From positions 435,345,080-435,409,079 of the forward strand of contig CM068373.1 of assembly GCA_034769895.1 (NCBI GenBank): DNA of 64,000 bases, read 5' to 3'. This stretch comes from Magicicada septendecula. Taxonomy: Eukaryota > Arthropoda > Insecta > Hemiptera > Cicadidae. Shown in pieces: positions 22,725 through 35,422 of the stretch; position 1 is the stretch's first letter, and each line of letters starts with the position of its first letter. The notes beneath the pieces are model-generated. The model saw only the letters and a program-made list of their open reading frames with translations, ran no database searches and was not told the origin of the DNA. A program made the translations under genes and the position numbers.

Positions 22725-25700
22725 AAAGAATTTGGAGAGTAACCATTATCTAAATTCAAAAAATTAAAGTAAGCACAACTTACAATAAGTATTTGATTGA
22801 AATTATTATATGAATGAAAAGGAATTTAGAAGAAAGATTAGCTAAATTCAAAACAAGGTAAGTACAAACTTACAACCAAGTGTGAAATAAAATGTGTAAA
22901 CCCATGTAATTTTGAAAAAAAATATATATAATGAAATATCATAAAAAATTGATATAAAATAATAAAATGTTACACAAATAATGATGACGCTACATAACAT
23001 CATTAACTAACCCTCTCACAAAAGGGAATAATAAAGAACTAACGTTTCACAAAAGAAAAGACAAGACAATCAAATAAAAAATGACAATGACATATTAACT
23101 GACCAATCAATGATGAAAAAATATGTGAGCCAGAAACCAGCTACAACGTTAATTTTGAATATAAATGAGCAATAAAGTGATAACAAATAAAATCACTACC
23201 ATATGAAGTAAGCTAATGAAACAATGCAAAATACCTATTAAATATCGCCATAAGCTTAGGAAAAGGAATCCAAACAAGTCACTGAGAAGAAAAGGTCATG
23301 AGATGTATAAAAGAGAGAATAATTAATCCCAAAAGTGTTTTATTGTATTGATATTATATGAGTCGAAAACAGACGACTATTATTATAATTATTATGTGAT
23401 GATTTTATGTTGAGATACGTCCAACAATTATTTATGTTATTGAGCAGATAGGCAAGGCCTCTGAACTCAAAATGTGTATAAATGGATAGCAGAGTAATAG
23501 AGCCACACGTGCCCTCTGGCTAGTACTAATTTATATGAAGGGGAGAGAAGAAAAATTTTATGGAAATAGAACATACAAGGGATAACACTCGTAATAAAAT
23601 AATACCAAATACCATATCATGAACCATGACTTAATAAAAATGAATAAAGAAAAAAGTAGCGATTGATGAATTCCTGAATGATAACAACTTGATTAAATGA
23701 ACTACATTGATGATTTCAGAAAAAACATAATGATCTTTGTTTCGAAATAATCAATTTTGGTGGCGATGCATTATATAACATGACATAAGGTAGTGAAGAT
23801 ACAGTGATAATTAATTATAAAACAAAGAAGCTGAAGACAAGAATAAAAGGCAAGAACTTATAAACTCAGAGATTAATAACCCAATAACCAAATGACAAAT
23901 GACTAATAAACTGACAATGACTTGATTCAATAGATCGGATAAATACAAAAAGAACAACGGAACAAGGAAGAAGGAACCAAGAACTAAATGTAATCAAGAA
24001 ATTGATAATGAACATTGTAAGTCCCTAATAATGACCATTAAAATGTATGTTAACAAATGCACTAATGTAATTAGAGTATAGATGAGATGTACCTAGGGTA
24101 ATAATGACAAATAAGAAAGATAGTAATGTTATGTATATGTTATTAATGAAGGAATGTACTCATAAATAGAAGATAGGGAATTAATAATACACACACCCTA
24201 ATGAATAGTGTAACATGACATAAGGTAGTGAAGATCCAATTGTATTTAATTATAAAATAAAAAGCTGAAGATAAGAATAAGAGGCAAAAACTTATAAACT
24301 TAGAGATCAATAACCCAGTAACCCAAAAAATGACAAATGACTATTAAACTGACAATGACCGGACACAATAGATCGGATAAATACCAAAGGAACCAAGAGA
24401 CAATGAAGAAGCAGCCGAGACCTAAGTGTAATCAAATAATCCCAAATAATGACCATTATATTGTAATTCAAATAATGAACTGATAATTGTAATAAATGAG
24501 ATTTACCTAGGGTAATAAGGTTAATGGAAAGTAATAATGTCATGTATATTTTGTTGATAAAAGAATGTACTTATATAATATAAGGTAGGGAGTTAGAAAC
24601 TAACCATCCCCAAACTAATAGTGATGATAATAGTCAAAGCCAATAAACGATGCTTTGAGCCAAACAAAAGCAATAATTAAATAATAACTAAAAGTGATCA
24701 GAGTGATTTGAAAGTAAACTAGTTATTCATGACCCATAATCACACAGTGATATCAAAATAATCAGACAAATCGTGTGAATAAACAAGTGAGTAAATTAAA
24801 AATGTGTGTAAAAATAAATAAGTGATGAAGTGCTAGGTATAGCATATAATGAAAAAAGTGATAGTGATAATAAATAAAGAAACCTTCTATGAAAGGAAAA
24901 GTGCAGTGGGGGTGTAGAACAAAGTATTTTATAAGCAGACTATAATAAATAGCTAAACAATTTTTTATAAACTTTATGTTAGCAAGTAAGATTAGACTGA
25001 TTGTGCTATTACGAATTTAGGTAATAGGATGTCAGAATTATAAAATAAGGTAAAAATTAAGTTATTAGAATGAATAGTAAATTAAGAAGGACAGACACTA
25101 TATTTAAGTGAAGGGATTAGTAGATAAGACATATCGAGTAAGGCACAATTTAACAGTAGTATTATAAGAGTTTTATTATTGTTCAAAAAACCATAGAATG
25201 TAGTAAATTATAGGATAAGCAAGATAATAGTAAAAGACAGAAAAGGTAGTTAAAAGTTATTTCAGGCTAGAACCTGACAAGGAATATTTTTATAATAAGA
25301 GGTGGAGTTAGAAGTACTGATGTTTATTGCTTGTTTTGTTTATAAAATTGTATTAGAATTACTAAATATGTTATTAATAAATGTTAGATGGGAGTAGAAT
25401 AAAATCTAGGCTCTAGGCCTAACTGTTGAATATAAATTTAATAGATTTGAGAACAAATAATAATCCAAAATTGAAGCAGAGTATACCAAATGGTTAAACA
25501 AATTAAGTGAGTATTCCTAATACCAAAACATATGAATAACAACCAATTTTGAATAAAATATATGTAAAATATAAATATGGAAAATAGTAAAAATGTAATT
25601 AGCTATTCAAAAATGGGCATGAGGGATATCAAAATGATCATCATGAAAAATTAGGAAGAATGGTACTCATGTAATAACTCTAGCTATTAGTATAAGATAG

Positions 25701-27060
25701 AAATCTTCACTTGAAGATGTTTTGGTAAAATTAGACTAAAAAAGACGTTAAAACATAACAATGACTTAAGTTAATGACCAATGAAAATTAGCATAATTTA
25801 TTAGTAACCATAGCAACCAGAAATTTATTGCCAAAAAACCGTTAGATTTTCATTACTGTATTATTGACCGATGCCGAGAGTGGATCGAGCAGCTCTCGCA
25901 CTAAAATTTTATTACTAAAATGAATTTTAACTTAATTTAAACAAAAAGGAGATAATAACAACAGCCCAGGGAATCCTGAACAAAATTTTGTTTAATAAAA
26001 AATTATCAACAAACCATAATTATCTGAAGAAGTCGGGAAGACGCAGCGAAGAAGAGAGATAACGATGGACACCGAATGAAGATCATCGGAACATAGATCA
26101 TAGAAGAAGACGGACGATAACCGAAGGAATGCGAGGGCTGAGTCAGCGAGGAAAACCGTCGGGACGAGAGGCATAAACTTCTGGAGAATATCAGAAGACG
26201 ACATCTCAGGAGTTATCCGGAAGAAGAAGACGACATCAGGATCTTCAGCAGGAAAATCGATGAGTATAAACATAATCCCATTATCGAATTCACAATTTTT
26301 TGGTCAAAATTAATAAATAACTATTTCACTTCACTGATCACTATTCCGATTTAGAACTAAATGCTTTGTTAAAATCACTATTTAAACTTTAATCAATTAA
26401 TAATTATTGAAAGTAAAATATAATAAATAATTGACAAACCTTTTGGTAAATAAATTTGACAAACGAAAACTAACCCAAAATTTCTTTACAAGTTTTCATT
26501 GGTAATTACTTACTTGAATATAATAAGATATTAATTTGTTTATGTACCTAGTATTAAGAATTGTTATAAATTTGTGTGTGTTAGCCGTAAGTATATATTT
26601 CTGTAGCCGAAAGGACTTTTTAACACTCCTGAGAAAAACCATATATAACTGTAAACTAGCGTTAAAGACGAATTGTATACAACCACGGAAACTGAGCAAG
26701 TACCAACCGAACAAGTGTAATAGCCGGTGCAGAAAACAAATTTGATGTATCATAAAGTAATTGAAATCTTCTAAAGAGTTAATAAATGTTCTCAAGCTGC
26801 AATTCTGTATGTTTGATTCAATTAATTTACAATAACAACTAAGAATTTATTGAAGTGAAAGCGTCAAAGCAAAACATTAGCTGAGTCAACACTGCAGAAA
26901 GCCGTGCGCCAATCAGGTGGCGAGGCGGCAACATTTGAATACAACAGAGCGAAATACGGTTTACCCGTAAATGATAAGAGAAGTTACAATTTGACATATA
27001 TTACACACGAATAACACTAAATACAAATTTTTACAAACCCCACACAAACATCTAGTTACA
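22725..27060 (+). repeat. GypA-2 3' region and LTR
   Basis: Non-coding, AT-rich, nearly identical to the two halves of the GypA-1 3' region. It shows the uninterrupted GypE target near 23336 and the same 435-bp tandem repeat (23773-24644). It ends TCTAGTTACA at 27060; the LTR start is unresolved. Confidence 0.8.
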
Positions 27061-28022
27061 ATAGTGATAAATATAATCAAAACTAGTAAACAATACCCTG
27101 AGGCAAATAAAGGCCACAATTAATAACCAAAAGTGATCATTAGTGAAGGGAAAATAAAATAAACACTTATAACCAGTAATCCCATGATAATATTAACATA
27201 AATAAACAACCCAGTGAATAATCAAGTGAGTGGAAGAAAGAGTACCGGTATATTAACACAAAAGTGGTGACATGTAGTGATAGCATGTTGCATATAATAA
27301 GTGAAAGTGAATAAATCAAAAACCTTCTATGAAGGAAAAAGTGTAGTTGGTGAACTTGAAAAAGTATTCTAGTGAGTAGACTGTATTAGAATAACTGGAA
27401 GACCTGTGATAAACTTTGTACTAGCAAGTAAGAGGAACTCATTATAATGTGATTAAGTTAAGCAATAGTTAATAAGAATTATAGGATAAGATAGAAATTA
27501 AGTCATTGGAATGAAAGGCAAACAAGAAAGATAGACACTGTTTTATAGTGAAGGAATGAGGGAATAGAGTATATTGTGAAAAGGACAGTTTAATAGTAGT
27601 ATAACAAGAGTGTTATTATTGTTTAAAAAAAACCAATATAATATAATGAATCATCAATTGAACCAGATAGTAGTAAGGAATAGAAAGGTAGTTAGAAGTT
27701 TTATTTCAGGCTTGAACCTGTCAAGAAAATGTTTACTATTATAATAAGAGGTGTAGTTAGAAACACCAATGTTTATTACTTGTTTCTGTTAAAAAATTGT
27801 TTTAAAGTACCAAGTATAAAGGTAAGAAGTTACAAAGAAATGCCAGATAGTAGTATAGGAAAATCTAGGCTCTAGGCCTGACAGTTGATGATGAATTTTG
27901 TAAATTAAAGAACAAACAATAGCCCAATATCAAAGCAGAATATACCAAATGTTTAAACAAGTTAAGTGGGTATTCCTAATAACAAAATGTATAAATAACA
28001 TCCAATTTTGGATAAAATATAT

Positions 28023-31000
28023 TGTAGCGTGACAGAAAATCCACTACTTATTAAGTCATATAAAATCATAAAGTTTAATTACACCACATATGTTAAAATA
28101 ATATTGAATGAGATTTAAGGAAATCAAAGGAATGAACCACGATGAAATAAAAATCCTCATTACATTATATAAAAACCACTGTTTAAATATCAAAGAAAGT
28201 ATTGAAAGCAACTCATATTATAAGATCAGTAATTTACCCAGGAAGCTAGGAGCAGTAAACAAATTAAATAACACCATATCAAGAAGAAAGAGAATCAGTT
28301 TATGAGTGGTGAATACCAAAATACCCCAAAAACAAGAAGAAGGAAGAATAAAGTTTGTGATCAGGAAGAAAACAATACCCTGAAACCTTTAGAGAAGAAC
28401 AAGGTCCGTATCAGTAAATAAATTAGATGCTCCAAACTAAACATCAGTCGAGATAACACAAAGTACCTTGGTTTACCCAAGAATGAAGAAGGAAGACAAG
28501 AAGACCAGAAGAATGAAGACTAGAAGAAGGACAAGAAGGAAGACAAGAAAGAAGATATGAAGAAGGACAAGAAAGAAGATAAGAAGAAAGACAAGAAAGA
28601 AGACAGGAGGAGAGGAAGAAATAGTAGGAAAGAAACACCGTTGTAAAACCTATTATTATTATTAACTACCATCAACCCCAAACCCACAAAAACGATTAAA
28701 AAGAAAGTATAACATACCAAAATCCTATAAAAATGTGATTATTTAGAAAACTAAAGTGCTGTATAGTATTATAAGAAGTGAACCGACTAAAGCTATTGTG
28801 TGATAAGAAAATAAACAAGTCTTAACAGTCCATGATTACTAAAGGTCTGGTCTGAGATAGTGAGACTCAAAATATCAGAACCAACAGTGAAAGTGAATTT
28901 GTGTAAGTGTTTTTTGGAAATGCAATAAACTTAAAGTTAGTGATACTATGACTTATCAATATGCTATATAACAACTTTAATATCCAATAATAAACAGCAT
29001 AATAAAATAATAAAATGGAAGATTTCCAGTATTTTATTATTTTAATGTAACTCTTTATTTACAAGACATTTGTAAAAAATGCTAATAACTAGAGTATGGG
29101 TGGTCATGTTTACTGATGAAGGGGATCATAAATAATAATGGTTTAGACCAGAAAGGACTGGCATTAATTTAGTATTCATAGGTTTAAAATGTTTAAATAG
29201 ACTGTTTGTTCACAGCCATAAAATCAATGTGTTTGTAAGAGTTATTAGAAAATAAGATTTATATTATGTGTTTAAAATGAATAATGTTTGCTAAATAACA
29301 GCATACATACCATTAATAATGTTTCAGTAGGTATGCTATGTTAACTCAAAAAGAGTTAAAAGTATATGTTCAAACCATGTCAGCAATATGTTCAATTGTA
29401 CAGATTGCTAAATAATGTTCATAATTATTTTGTATAACTGTAGTGTTAATTAAATACTACACCTCACAATAAGTTATAAACCATTTTATTTTCATGTAAT
29501 AGTAACTATGTAAAGTCAGAGGAGGAAGTAGGATTAAATTTATTTGAGAAAGACAGAAAAGTAAAATTCTAAACTCTAGGCCATTTGGTGAATTCACAGA
29601 AACAATATAAACCAGTATAATTCACTTACAAATCCTGTAAACTAGCAAGATTTAGATAAGGTAAATCAGTTAACCACTACGGGGAATGATCCTATGAGTT
29701 AAAATGATAATAAGGAAATATACCTTAAAATATTGTAAATTTTCAAAATATATAAATTAATTAATTTTAAAGAGCAATGTCAAATTCAGAGATTAACACA
29801 AAAAACCAGTTCAAAGGTTTAATTTATATGTATTTAAGGAAAGGAAGAAGAATATGACTAACTAAAATTTATTATAATAGTATTAATGATAATTAAAATG
29901 GAGGAAAATTTGTATAAAGACGGAAATCCAATTTTGAGCCTATATTTCCAAAAGGGAAAGAAATTTTTTAATTTCCACAAAATGTCTACAGATATGGACT
30001 ATAATATGTCAATTTAAAAGGAATGAGATGATTAAACCAATGATAAGGTTCATAATTCATGAAAGTGATGAATAAAATAAATAAATTCCATATATAATGT
30101 AATATTGTATCATGTGTATGGGTAATCGAAATATGTTAACAATACTTTTTCAAAGATTAACTGGGCCAGATTTTGACCAAGTTAATTAGTCTTTTGTTGA
30201 ATATCAAGCTGAATAGTTGTGTGAAAAAACGTTCCTTAAAACCGAGTAGAAAATGGTACGACAAATTGCCATTAATGTTAGTGCATCGAGAGTTAGATGA
30301 ATTGAACACTTTCTTAGCTAAATTTACCAAAACTTTAACGACAATAGTGAGAAATAACACCTAACTTCATGATACGAGTGATATAAAACAGTAAAACAAT
30401 ATATTTGACATAATTCACGCTACAACGCATAATCACTTTTACAGACAACCTAACCAACAGAAGTGAACACATACCAAATAACTTAATTAACACCAATATA
30501 CACGGAACACTTCTTCAGAACACACCAAACTACCTAATAGACAGATTACACCAGTGCGGGAACATTTCAAACATTCATGAAGATACTTTTGTTGAGTTTT
30601 TAACAAGACGACTTTTGCAGTAACATATCCAGATCGAGTAGTGGCCATCTTTGAATTTACCAATCTGCATTCCACCTCGAATGACGTCATAGAAGCTGCC
30701 AATGGTCTGACAAAACAATTTATTAAACATTATATATCAGAATTATTTGAATACTGTTAAATAATAATTATTGAATTTATTTTAATTGTTAATGTTATAC
30801 TTTCTCGTCACCTTTCTCTGACTATTAATTTAATCGCTCAAAGAACCTGTCCTTTATATAATACCTATAATAATTTTTATACTGTATGCACAATCGATAA
30901 TTCCCTGAGACGGAGTCGATAATTGTTCTCAATCGATAAAAAATCGATTATTTATTAAATTGTTCAATAAATCCATATATTTCAATTGTTTTTTATCTGT

Positions 31001-31358
31001 TATTATTTCACAGGCTAATTTAAGATTATTTATTAAGGCTAAGGGACTTCAAGAAGAAGAAAATATTTTATTTGAGGGAGATATTGGACCAGCAAGAAAA
31101 ATCATCGATCGATTGCTGACTGGAGTTAATCTATTTAACTCCAGACTTGGTTCAAATCTTCCAGAAGTGCTCGATAGTTAATAAATACCTGCCTAATTAT
31201 TAAAATTTTTACAAAACCTTTAAAACAGCCTTATTTCTTAATTACACACGTTGATTAACATAAACAAAATTATTTTTTTTATTGAAAATTTTATTTTTTA
31301 TAAAATTTTCCATCTACTTTTTATTTTTGTAAGGACTGGCATACAGGGTCTGCTTACA
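28023..31358. mobile_element. Solo LTR D, 3.3 kb, flanked by ATAT
   Basis: Starts TGTAGCGTGACAG, ends GTCTGCTTACA, and interrupts GypA-3 with a 4-bp ATAT duplication. The terminal form matches the other Gypsy LTRs here (TGTAGCG at the start of GypE, TTACA at the ends of GypA and LtrC). No gag or pol is present, so I read it as a solo LTR of an otherwise unseen element with an exceptionally long LTR, or less likely a small non-autonomous element. A 65-codon open stretch at 28108 has no recognisable feature. Several ATCGAT motifs cluster at 30893-30955 and near 31100. Confidence 0.65.
28480..28620 (+). repeat. Degenerate purine-rich tandem repeat
   Basis: Repeats of GAAGGACAAGAAAGAAGA-type units with variation, inside solo LTR D. 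The open frame on the opposite strand is a by-product of the repeat. Confidence 0.75.
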
Positions 31359-33053
31359 ATATATAAAATATAAATAAGGAAAATAACAAAAATGTGATTA
31401 GCTACCCAAAAGTAACCATGAGGGGTATCAAAATGATCCTTATCAAAAATAATGAACAATGGTATTCATGTAATAAACCTAGCTACTAATATAAGAAAGA
31501 AATCTTAATTTGAAGATTTTTTGTAGATTTAAACTAAAATAAGACGTTAGAATATAACAATGACATAAATTAACGACCAATGAGAATTAGCATAATTTAT
31601 TAGGTAACCATAGCAACCAAAATTTATTGCCAAAAAACCGTTGAATTTTCATTAATCGATTATTGACCGACGCCGAGGGCGGATGTATGCAGCTCTCAAC
31701 CCAAATTTTATCATAAATAAGCAAATTTTGATGGAAATCATAAGAGAAGAAGATAGTATTAGCAGTCCATGGAACACCTGATAACATATTTATTATTAAA
31801 ATTTTCACAAACCAAAATTATCCGTGGAAATTAAGAAGATTTCTGGAATCATAGCTGATGACTCATCCCGAAGGAAGACCAGAGGTGACCTACTTCAACC
31901 CAAGAAGACGGACGATTGCAGAACGAGTGCGAAGCCGAACTTTATGGAAAAACCCGTCTGAACGAGATTGACGAATATCCGAAGAATAGAAGACGACCAG
32001 ATCCACCCGGAAGAAGCAGACGAGCATCGTGGAAGTCCCAGCGAGAATCGATGAGTATAAAACACTAATCTCACAAAACAAATTCCCAGTTTTTCTATCC
32101 ATAATAACAAATCACAATTTTCACTTTACTAATCACTATTCTGAACTAGAACTGAAGGTATTTATAAAATCACTATTATTGAACTTTAATCAATTGATAA
32201 TTATTTAAACTGAGCTATAATAAATAATTAATAAACATAACTTGTTGATAAAATCCTAACCCAAAATTAGACTAACTCTCATTGATGCACTTACTTGAAT
32301 GAAGGGGAGGCACCAGAGAAAATGAAAAATTTTTATGTAAAACATATTTTCATTTTTCTGTTGTGTTACTTGGCTCAGAAACAGTTGAAAGGAAGGCAAT
32401 CAATGTCAAATTGCTAAAATTGCTATTGGGGTGGCAGGGGGTTCAAAATTTTTGGGAAATGCAGACGTTTTTTGAATTGATATATATTTAATACTAATTG
32501 TGATAGAAAAATGATTTTTATACCAAATTAAAGCTGATATTTTAATTTAAATTTCCACGTATAATTATTATTGTAAAGAAATACAAAAAAAGTTATTCGT
32601 TTTTTTTACTATTATTGTAAAACTTACCACTTACTTTTGGTTTTAAATTTTTTTTCAGCCACGTGGTTGACCCTAGATGGATGAAAATACGTAAATTTAA
32701 TGTTCTTAATATGTAGAATAATGCTGCAAAGTTACATCTCTCTGTGATTAGTAGTTTTTGAGAAATATCACTTTAAATATACGTAACAGCTAAAAATTAA
32801 ATTTGCAGAAAAATGGAATAGTTTGTAATAAATACTGTATTAGGAGGTAACATTATTTCCCTGGTAATATGAGTTGATATTGTTAACACACACTGACTTA
32901 TGTACTTCAGTACTTGTAAAAAATCATTTTATTGAAAAATAAAAGTAATTCATTTATAACAAATTCTAAATATTATGTAAGGTTCATTGAAATTTACACA
33001 CAGACTTCATAATCAATATATGAATCTAAAAATGTACAAGTTTTTAAAGCTTT

Positions 33054-34104
33054 AAAATTCTCCTGGTGAGTAAGTTATTCCTTCCGTTTCTTTTCTACCT
33101 TCTTCTTCCAACAACTCTGCTTTTCTCTTTTTTTCCTGAACTTTTTCTGCTTGTAGCGAGGTGTAGCCTCTTCTGATCTATGCGTTTAGCAATTTTTGCA
33201 GTGTTTAAACCAACAGTTTGTCCACTTTCAGTTAGAGAATCAGCAATTGATTTAAAAATACCTGCATTATATGAACAGATTCCTTCACTTACACCAATTT
33301 GTAATTTAGTTTTGGAAATAAATATATTCTTGGGGCATTTCGACCATATCACGTTGTGCAGAGCTTCATTCGCATTCTGTGTTTTTCCAGTAATGCATCT
33401 GCTTAGCAAGGAGTCTGAAGCTAATCTTTGATAGAGCGGTAATATCTTTGACGCTACTTTTTCAGTAAGTGGTGTTTTTATTTTCTCTGAATGGGACCCA
33501 GGTTCTTCATTCCTAGCACGAGCTCGCTGGAAGAAACACCACGATTCCTGTACAATAGGGCATTTTCCATGCATAGGCTTCTCATCTGTTGATTGACAGT
33601 GGGAGAGTGTAAGCATAAATTGCAGTTTTCATATTATCAACATTACCCAAGTTATTTTGAACTGCATTCCGATAATAGTTAGTTAGTTTAATTATTGTGG
33701 GATCTTTCAGTGATCCATGTCGTTTGTCACCAAGTGGTACCCCAGTTCCAGCGTGTTCTTTTACAATTTTCCTCAATCCTGTACCCAACCTTTTTGCAAC
33801 ATGTTTCAAGCATTCTATCTTCTTTATTTCTTTATCTCCATATATTTTCATGCTATTTAGATGTGCCAAAGTCTTGGCATCACCATCGGAAACCAATGTG
33901 GTGTATTGAAAGCCAAAATGTCTGACCTCAACCAAATTTTTTCTGCCGCTATCATCTCCATAGCTGGAGATGATCCTTTGTAATTACACTGACAGTTGTT
34001 TTTGTGTATTTCAAACCATTCTTTATATGTATTACTACTTTCTCCTAACATTTTTTTCTTTCTTTCACATATTGCACAAAATTTTGATAATATCTCAAAA
34101 TCTA
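33054..34104 (-). pseudogene. Mutator/Kolobok-like transposase, C-terminal part
   Basis: Minus-strand coding after the LtrB break: FEILSKFCAICE, a Cys-rich stretch (NNCQCNYKGSSPAMEM), then TTLVSDGDAKT with the second catalytic Asp. Next come KIECLKHVAKRLGTGLRK, a HCQSTDEKP..CP..SWC block, and NANEALHNVIWSKCPK, whose Glu is the likely third catalytic residue. The C-terminus in a shifted frame ends ITYSPGEF near 33054. Frame breaks occur near 33600 and 33110, so the gene was already decaying or decayed after the insertion. Confidence 0.85.
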
Positions 34105-34108
34105 TGAC

Positions 34109-35422
34109 TATTATATTTCAAACTAAAGTCCCTGTTCTGGGCGCAATCTGTTATATTTCGAATAATAAAGTCCTTGTTCTGGGTGCAATCTGTTATATTA
34201 CTCTTTACTTGAATTATTAATAAACGTATATGTCTGATAATTATGTATGTTTTTATTGTATTTGCATAATCTAAACCACACCCTTGGTGGAAACACGTAC
34301 TCGGCTCATTTACATACATTAGGCTTTTCGGGTCCAGAGTTGCGTTAAGCAGAAAGAGGCTGAGGTGGTTGGGTATAGAAATAACATAACACACCAGATG
34401 AGGCTAACGAATGTGGTTTTATTTTGTTAAATATGTTGCAAATCGATACATGAATAACCCACAATAATTATTAAAAATTCAAAATGGCAGCGATGGTATT
34501 CCGCACTTGACCTTGTTCAAGGTTAAGTAAATATACTTTCTGATTTTATGGAAACTACTTCTTTTAGCCTTGTTACTACAACCATAAACAAAATCATAAT
34601 TCTCTTTATATTTTAATAATAATAATTGTTAACCATATTTCACAAATGAACGCCTCAGGTTATATTAAGTTGATCAACATAGGCATGCACTCTCACTTTC
34701 TCACTCTCTCACTTACTTTGACTTTACACATATTTATGAAATTTTGAGCTCATTTAGTAATTTTGAATTTAGATAATAGTTAATAAAGGGCTTTCCTGAA
34801 AATGATGTGGCGTAGACTCCTCCTTAGTTGTTCATGGCGGTTGGCAGGTGTTCAGCCGGTTTTCGTGTTGTCATGTTTCCCACTGACTCTAATTTAAATA
34901 CATTTTTGTTTGTTCACTGCTTCTACTAATAGTTATTGTTAACTTTTGATGCTGATTATTTCATTTTGTGAAGTAAATGTTACATTTTTGGCAGGAAACT
35001 GCCCACTGTAAACGGCAAGCGTATAGGCTCGCTGACTGCTTTAGATGAACTGGGGCGAGGCAGACACAATTATTATGTAAAACAGCGGTGTCTGACGTCA
35101 TAGTGCATTGTTCTCTTCGCCAACGGCCGGTAGAACACGTAATTGTTTTATGTCGTCATTGTTTGGTGGTGACGATTTGTTTCAGTGGACCAATGAAAAG
35201 TTTGTATTGTCAATTTTGTTGCGCCTAAACCGCCATTACGTTTGGTTAATTTCACTCGTACTCCGATGACCTTGGCTTGTCTCCCCTCGGTGAATTTGCG
35301 TATCTGCTGGGACTTGGGTAAACTAACTTTGCCCTTGTTAATATGTATGTTCACAATAAAATTTACAATGACAATATGCCCTATTACCATTATTCTGGTA
35401 CAGGTAAATTGGTACTGTTACA
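34109..35422 (-). repeat. LtrB 3' LTR (left copy)
   Basis: 1314 bp. Its minus-strand 3' end consists of two 40-42 bp units (34109-34148 and 34149-34190), each containing a primer-site-like GCGCCCAGAACAGGGAC or variant and each preceded by AATATAACA. The last bases read ATA, not ACA. The other LTR has the same pair of units. Confidence 0.9.

Larger units (their letters stand above)
16857..27060 (+). mobile_element. GypA-2: rearranged Ty3/Gypsy copy in tandem with GypA-1
   Basis: Internal region with primer site, gag, a displaced 3'-end segment (19210-20375), RT-RNaseH-integrase, and a 3' region ending in TTACA at 27060. Protease and the first part of RT are absent. It shares LTR sequence with GypA-1 instead of having its own, as expected from tandem arrangement by recombination between LTRs. 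The sequence after 27060 belongs to a more diverged copy (GypA-3). Confidence 0.85.

Noticed and set aside
28108-28305. 65-codon ORF in solo LTR D
   Set aside because: Short, no homologous pattern, and within an LTR-like element.
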